This document shows positions 58,108-64,000 of a DNA stretch of 64,000 bases, piece by piece. The stretch is from Gnetum montanum (taxonomy: Eukaryota; Streptophyta; Gnetopsida; Gnetales; Gnetaceae). Numbering within the stretch: position 1 is the first letter of the stretch; each line of letters starts with the position of its first letter. The DNA lies in assembly GCA_015680685.1 (NCBI GenBank), contig MNCI01017909.1:332289-396288 (forward strand). The letters are read 5' to 3'. Under the pieces are notes generated by a model. That model worked only from the letters and a program-made list of their open reading frames with translations. It was not told where the DNA came from and searched no databases. Made by a program: the position numbers and the translations under genes.

Positions 58108-58584
58108 TAGTTCTACCTTTCCTAAAAAGCACTATCCCCCTATACGTATTAAACTAACAACCCTCCCTATATCCCCTACTTTCCTTACCATTCTATTCGT
58201 ACTTCTTCTATCCTACAACTGGCTATTTTTATTTTGGTTATTATATCTCTAAAAAAGTTGTCTTCCTTTCCTTTTTTTTCCTGCAAATAGTTATATTTGC
58301 ATTTATTGTAGTTGTTATATCTTTAAATTTTTTTTTATTTTTCCCTTATTTCTTACAACTAGCCATTTTTTCTAAACTAACCATTACCGCTATATCTCAA
58401 TTACCTACTAATTGTAATACTATTTTTTCTCTCTCTAAACCTTGAGAAATCAATTGCAATTGATGATAAATTAATATCATTTGAAACATCTTGCAAAGAA
58501 AAAAATATGCAAGCTATGGATGATACAACAATTGATGTGTTTTTCTATTTTTATGGGGAGGTATTAGGAATTAAAACCAGGGAC

Positions 58585-58872
58585 CATCATTTGAAGTGAT
58601 GGTAAGGTGGTTGTTTCTCAAGTCGAGGACCTAAGTTCGAACATAGGCACAACCACTCAAGACATTAGGCTTTCACTCATCTACCAACCCTTCCAAGACC
58701 TTGCTTAGCAAGATAAACACTATGGCTCTAGGTGATGATCCTCTCTATTATGAACTGAAATTGCAAATAAACAAAGATTTAGCTCTTCATAGAGGCGAAT
58801 GGTAAAAAAGAACTCATGTAGCCAACCCCATTTTGTCGGGACAATGCTAAAATGATGATAATGATCATGATG
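58585..58872 (+). repeat. SINE (Au-like, tRNA-derived)
   Basis: Head with A-box-like TGGTAAGGTGG (58609-58619) and B-box-like acctaagttcgaac (58629-58642). The 3' part reads catgtagccaaccccatttt, then tcgggacaatgct, and ends in (atgatgata)-type repeats. The 'GTAGCCAACCCCA...GGGA.AAGGCT..' ending is characteristic of Au SINEs and of the RTE LINEs that mobilise them; an RTE fragment lies at 37250-38035. About 290 bp in all. Confidence 0.65.
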
Positions 58873-59469
58873 GGAAATGTAATGCCCCACATCTATACAT
58901 GTGACCTTAGTACTCTATTAAATATTTAGACTTTAATTTGTTTAAAAACTTGTATATATTTGTAGATATGCCTAATGCTTCTTAGTAATATGAAGATCTT
59001 TGTTTGGGTGACATAAGCAAGGTTACTAATTATTTCTAATAAGTTTAAGAAATATATATTTTTTATTAATGAGTGAGCATTGCAAATTTTAGCATTATTT
59101 TAGAATAATACTATGAAATTAATGGGATGTGGATCCATGGTTTGTTTTGACATTTAGTTAGAATTTTTTAATTATTAAATAGTTAATTAATTAAAATATG
59201 TCAAAATTCAAAAATTGACAAATCGTGCTCAAAATTGGTAGACTAACTTAGCTTTACACCTAGAGTATAGATCTACAAGTGGTTTTTCAATTTGAGCCCT
59301 AGATTTTTGAGCTTTTAATGTTAAATGATTAAAATGGTACCCAGTAGAACCATATTTTCCTCAATGCAATAAAATATTAATTTCTAGCATGGTAGTTATG
59401 GCATCTTTGTGCTCATTACGACCAACTCAACATGTCTAAAATGTTGGATGAACAAAAAGTTGTCTAAAA
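58873..59469. other. ADA2 intron, nothing recognised
   Basis: AT-rich sequence without coding signal or obvious repeat. Confidence 0.5.
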
Positions 59470-59772
59470 AATGTTGTTACTAGTTTTTGGGTTTTTGTGT
59501 TTGTGGCTGGTTGCTACTGGGGCCTCTGTTATCCTCTGCTTTGGTACCATTCCTTTTCTTACAGCTTAGGAGGTTTGTCTGTATGTGGATGTCCATAATG
59601 ATGGACAGATTTTGTGTTGTCCCAATCTATTGGGTGGCCTGATCAAAACAAGTAGGATTTTTATGAAGTTTTGATCTTAGGGGGTACTTCTCCCCCTCCC
59701 CATTTGATGTCTATATTTCCTGTTGTTGTATTAATACATATCCCCAAACTTTTCTCAAAAAAAAAAAAACGT
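59470..59772 (+). mobile_element. LINE 3' end, strongly 5'-truncated
   Basis: About 300 bp ending 'ccccaaacttttctc' followed by 13 A (59758-59770). The C-rich run ctccccctccccat and the tail motif match the 3' ends at 46149, 44185, 40110 and 36395. It is antisense to ADA2. Confidence 0.65.
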
Positions 59773-61301
59773 ACTGCTGTCCAATCTCAAAAATCCCCAC
59801 ATTGATGTAAGAAAAATTGTTATGTTAACAATGTGTTATGTCCACTGGAATTTTGGTTTGATGCTTAGCATTCACATTTTCAAATGTACAATTTAACATA
59901 TGGTTTACGATATTTTCCTTTTAATTTTCAGAAATTCAATGTCATTGTCAGTCGTTAACTATGGTCTTTCCTCATTACTATGATTAAACTTGTTTGTTGT
60001 ATAAATTTAAAGCTGAGAGACCCTAAATCACCTCCATATTTCTATCTTGAAATGATCAAATTATTGCCAGTGGATGTTCCATTATCAAATCATCTATATT
60101 AAAATGAATAAGTTTCTCGTGATAACTAATTTCATTGGTGATGAATACAAATTGTTCACATGTTACAATATACTTATTTTTATTCATAATAAGATGTGGA
60201 ACGTTATTGTGTCCGTGAAACAAGCAAGCATGGGCGTAGTGCCAATAGTTTCAGATGAAATGTAGCAATTACAATTGAAAACCTTAAAACATACAAACAA
60301 ATCAAGGCAGGCATCAGCCTAAGGTTCAATGGATAAAATATATGGGAGGGACTCTCGTGGAGCCCTCGGTTAAAGCTCTCTGAAAATACAGTCATTAAGA
60401 ACTGTCAGAAGCCTATTTCAAAATGTCTCTGCTATTGTTGGACATTTAGCAAATAACTAGAAATATTTTTCTCTAAAAATGCTAACATTTGATCCTCAAT
60501 ATCCTAGCTTTACTCTACTGCAGTACCATGGCTTTCAGATATGTCAAAATTTTGGCCAAGAGGCCAATTACCAGCTGACTATAAAAGGGCTGTCCTGGTC
60601 AAAGAAAGTAAAATAACATCGTCAGAACACTTGGGTAAAAAATCCATGCAACTCTTTTGCTCATTACAGGTTCCAAGACAGACAACAAACAACAAACAAA
60701 ACCAACACACTATTGCTTCTGTCCTGGCGTGTGCTTATCTAAAATTGTTCTTCAATCCTTTATTATCTCAAAGCATTAATTCACACAGATAACCAGTTAA
60801 GTAATCTGTGAACATTTTTTGCAGACCAATAAGGTTTCCGATCAAGCTAAACACCACGTTTTTATGTATTAGGTTCACATAATATGTGTAGAGTGATCGT
60901 CCGAAACTGAGTGTAGTTAGGAAAGTATCGTTGTGATAACAATTCACACGCTACAGACTTAATAAAAAAACTGCCACAGAAAGAATTGGTTTTGATTTTT
61001 CACAGAATAAAAATATCCTTCATCAAAGGGTTAATAGTTAAATTCCCAGTGAATGAATTAAGGGATTTTGTTATTTTATAAAATAAAAAGATTTTCTTAG
61101 CAACATTTTAGATCTATATTATAAATATATAGTTTAACTAGTCAAACAAACCATTGTTATTTACCATAAAAATAAGATGAACTTAATGAGGTGATTAATT
61201 ATAATTGAAGTTACTAAAATGGGAATAATAATCTAATGAAAAAACAAAAGCAACTTGCATTGAGTTGTTGATTAATAGTAATTGATAACACTGAAAGTTA
61301 C
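59773..61301. other. ADA2 intron, nothing recognised
   Basis: AT-rich, no element signature. Its right end is the donor of the exon at 61302. Confidence 0.5.
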
Positions 61302-61524
61302 CTTGACAAATATATGCGTAGCATACGAAGTTTCAAATCCTGGTCCATCTCTGAGTCATTTTCTTTAAACTCCATTTCTGCCAAGACAGACTCAGCATCA
61401 TTGTCGTATTCTGGATCAAATTCCTGTCTTTTTGGATTGTATCCACTTAGCTCTAAAAGAGAAGGACCATCTTCTCCCGATGGTCTAGGCTTCTTTCCCC
61501 CAACACTTCGTATTTGCAAAAGAT
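61302..61524 (-). CDS. ADA2: ADA2 exon, GGKKPR to RIYLS
   Basis: Encodes LLQIRSVGGKKPRPSGEDGP, then SLLELSGYNPKRQEFDPEYD and ESVLAEMEFKEN, ending LKLRMLRIYLS plus two bases of a split Arg codon (donor CAAG-GTAACTT, phase 2). The acceptor is CTTACTGCAG ending at 61525, giving a phase-1 upstream intron. 'SGYNPKRQEFDPEYDNDAE' is the hallmark of plant ADA2 just after the SANT domain. No stops. Upstream exons (ZZ finger, SANT) are not seen up to 64000, except perhaps a weak candidate at 62283-62420. Confidence 0.93.
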
Positions 61525-62688
61525 CTGCAGTAAGATATACTACCACTTCTAAAACAAGATAAAAAGTACACTTTATATGAAATTTTCAAAACTCAGTAAC
61601 ATATAAGCCATTATCCACATGACTAGTTTTAAGCATGACACATGACTAATTGAACTTTCGCTGCTCTCATTCTGAAAATTACTTCTGTAGGCTGCTCTCA
61701 TTCTGAAAATTACTTTTGTTTCCTACACGTATGGAACACTTTACTGTGTTTTAAAAAGTCACTATTTTTGATCTGATAAAGAAAAACATCATTTCCTAAA
61801 ATCGCTCCTGTAATTTACTAGAAAGAAAACAAATGTCTGGAAGTTTTTATAAATATATCATTGCCTCTATCACATTGCATTAGAGTTACCATTACAATGG
61901 GTAGCCGATTTGATGGTACTATTATGACTAGCTGTCTACCTAACACCAACCTGAAAGAATATTTTTATGGTGATCCCAAATGGTACCTCTGAATGTAAAT
62001 TGTACTCTTATACTGATTAGGATATTTTATTGTGTTTATGTGGACCAAAAGGATCTGTCAATCAAATGAACCTGTGCAAAATACATCAGTAGCAATATAT
62101 CCTTAGTACAATAGATGTGTCCAATATTCATGTAACTTGAACATGTTTTCTATATATTTCCTTAGAACTAACACTAGTAGCTTGAATAGCTCATACAAAG
62201 AATGCTAGAGATTTGCCATTTTCTTATGGAGAAATCTATTCCACAACATTTTAACAATACATGTTGCTCATCTTCTACCACTTACAGTAAACACAATCGA
62301 CATATGCTATCTTCATGCTGCTGATTGTTCCATCTTCAATTTCAACTTGGACATGGTGTGATCCAATTTTTACTCTGCTTCTTAGTTCTCTCATGGATAT
62401 TAAAATTGTTGCATGTAGATATTTGGTTCATTGTAGCTACCACCTCTAATATTTTGCTAGTAAAATTGAAGCTTTTTTTTTCTTTTTTTCTATTTGTGCC
62501 TCATTTTGCCATCTCTCTAAAACTTTGTTTGTAATGCGTTTCTAAGCCTATTCTGAATCTAGGATTCCATCAACATTATCAATATCCCATTTTTGTAGCT
62601 ACAATCATCCTTTATGGAACCACCCCCTGTTGCTGAGATTTTCAGATGATCTCTCCTGAGATCTTATAGATATTTTTATTACTTGAGT
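61525..62688. other. ADA2 intron with a short tandem duplication
   Basis: Mostly unremarkable AT-rich sequence. 'gctctcattctgaaaattac' occurs at 61662 and again at 61694 (short tandem duplication). 61895-61955 resembles 56715-56775. A weak minus-strand exon candidate at 62283-62420 is described under findings. Confidence 0.45.
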
Positions 62689-62848
62689 AAAATGTTAAGA
62701 ATGTTTTTTTTTTTTTTTCAAAAAGAGTCCGGGTCATTGTATTAATCAAAATCAAAATTACAGGTATTCTGTACAGTTTCAAAATATGTTCAAAATAACT
62801 CAATGTATGTTCACTGTGAAAGCGATGAGAAAGAAAATGTTAAGAATG
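62689..62848 (-). mobile_element. tiny 5'-truncated LINE insertion with target-site duplication
   Basis: aaaatgttaagaatg occurs at 62689-62703 and 62834-62848. Between them lie 15 T and then 'caaaaagagtccgggtcatt', which on the minus strand is the LINE 3' end (..gacccggactctttttg plus poly-A). The 130-bp insert with 15-bp or longer duplications is a textbook target-primed insertion, made into the poly-A end of an older LINE. Confidence 0.85.
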
Positions 62849-64000
62849 TTTTTTTTTCCTCCCGAAAAAGTTCAAGAAGTATATAAATATAAACATAACT
62901 GTACAAAAAACAGCTTGAAGACCCACACACCTGATTTCAGCCAACCACCCTCACAAGCAAAATCAGGTGAAGTCAACACCCACCAACAACATCATGCTGG
63001 CTTGAAAAAGATGACAAAACCACAAAAGGACGAAACAGGCAACAAAAAGCCAGAACCGGCACAACCAAACGTGAAGTCAAAACACAGCAAACTAGCCCCA
63101 CAACCAAAAAGCATCACCCTTATAAACGGGTGGGAAGGCTAGAGCACTCACAGTACACCCTCTCCTCCTCATGGATCATATCCAATGTATTCCTATGACA
63201 TTCTGAATCCACAAAATGAGCCACCTCCTGGAAGTTTTTGAACTCCCCCGCTTTCCTCCTGCATTCCTCCTTTGTACCCTTACCATCCGAATGCAAGTAT
63301 TTGCCACTACACCTGATGTGGCGTCAAAGGGCATGCCACGAAGTGGTACGCCCTATGTCCATAATAATGTAAGGGCACCATCTCTGCCTCAACCAAGCCC
63401 TGGCCCTTTGCACATGAGCCCAATCCAATTGTTGTTGGATCATGGCCACCTCCTATTCCTTGCATGCACGTCTATCCTAATCTTCCTTTTTCCGAAGTTC
63501 CTGCAAGTGCGCCTCCTCTTGGATTTGTGCCCACATACCCTCCCACAACTCCCTCTCCAAGGCTTCCCTAGCAGCCGCCTCTACAAAATCCCTCCTTTGC
63601 CGCTCCTCCAAGTCATCTTCCCATTGTAGGTACTCAATCTCTTCTTGCTGACGCAGAAAGTCAGTCTCGTGCATAGCCAATAGCACCTACCACCGCTCCC
63701 ACTCCTCCAATCTCACATGCCTAACCACTGCCTCCACCCCTTCATCGAAAGAGACGTTCATGTTTGCCTCCTCTTCCAGTTGGCACCAAATTGCAACCTC
63801 ACTCTCATCCCATCTCTTTTGCCTAAGAGCCCTTTCCTCCTAGCGTGCCCCCAACACCAACACCTCAATCTCCCCCGCTATCCTAGCATCTTGGCTCAAA
63901 ATGGCACTAGAGCCCAAACCTCCCGACACACCATCAAAACCACCTCTCCCAACCAAAACCTCCAACACCACTCCCTCAGACCCCCCTACCCCTGCCCCCC
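62849..64000 (-). mobile_element. LINE/ORF1-type element, minus strand, runs off window
   Basis: On the minus strand the tail 'cttgaactttttcgggagg' plus poly-A ends at 62849. Upstream is a charged coiled-coil ORF (63686-63477; HETDFLRQQEEIEYLQWEDD, EALERELWEGMWAQIQEE), continuing as glutamate/arginine-rich text past 63900. This resembles the ORF1-like coiled-coil proteins of the plus-strand copies at 38200 and 45170. RT is not present in the window. Confidence 0.6.

Larger units (their letters stand above)
28221..61524 (-). other. ADA2: ADA2 gene, 3' part: four exons over 33 kb
   Basis: Four exons on the minus strand splice into about 318 codons of plant ADA2, with introns of about 5.2, 19.1 and 8.1 kb. 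ADA2 bridges the acetyltransferase GCN5 and ADA3 in the SAGA/ADA module, which acetylates histone H3 in the nucleus. Junctions restore family motifs: a split Arg gives YLS-R-LDERKRRKEF; ELQ joins EYRAAGC; MLSVA joins ERDLC. Family members are usually about 550 residues with ZZ and SANT domains in the first half, so roughly 230-250 residues should be encoded beyond 64000. All introns are filled with retroelements. Confidence 0.9.

Noticed and set aside
58605-58645. Functional tRNA gene
   Set aside because: Only the A- and B-box-like words are present; no cloverleaf pairing or acceptor stem was seen, and the 3' end is a SINE tail.

Overview
The window looks like nuclear DNA from a plant with a very large, repeat-rich genome. 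A gymnosperm such as a conifer is the likeliest source, but this is inference. The grounds are: decayed LTR retrotransposons, LINEs, SINEs and endogenous pararetrovirus fill almost everything; the one host gene has introns of about 5, 19 and 8 kb; and its protein is recognisably plant but divergent. Nothing bacterial is present.

Host gene. Four exons on the minus strand (61524-61302, 56139-55929, 36797-36465, 28407-28221) encode the middle and C-terminal half of a transcriptional adaptor ADA2. ADA2 is a subunit of the SAGA/ADA histone acetyltransferase module. Splice sites are canonical, phases are compatible (2, 0, 0), and no stop interrupts the reading. The ZZ and SANT exons must lie beyond 64000. 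A short terminal exon probably lies below 28221.

Left half (1-26480), a nest of viral and LTR elements. An endogenous caulimovirid (pararetrovirus) copy on the minus strand (5744-10645) keeps remnants of movement protein, coat protein with a zinc knuckle, protease, reverse transcriptase and RNase H. A second, rearranged copy lies at 10648-10870 and 24400-26115, with an inverted piece at 26316-26480. A copia-type element (window start to 5743, minus strand) has LTRs, PBS and PPT, and carries gag plus an unrelated second ORF but no pol. It abuts, and probably inserted into, the first viral copy. A 13.5-kb Tat/Athila-like gypsy element (10871-24394, plus strand) sits inside the second viral copy. 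It has gag, protease, RT/RNase H, integrase and a 951-codon extra 3' ORF.

Middle and right (26500-64000), the ADA2 introns. These hold copia LTR-like sequence and a copia gag (28640-32515), several L1-type LINEs (plus: 32520-35090, 40270-44185; minus: 50085-55095 and 62849 to the window end), ORF1-only LINE derivatives, an RTE-type LINE fragment, copia pol remnants (47620-49910) and tRNA-derived SINEs.

Almost all element ORFs are broken. Breaks are dominated by TAG codons where CAG is expected, which is the footprint of cytosine deamination at methylated CHG sites. Three single Ns sit at suspicious duplicated or inverted segments and probably mark assembly joins. Structure calls rest on motifs and repeats read by eye; no database search was possible.
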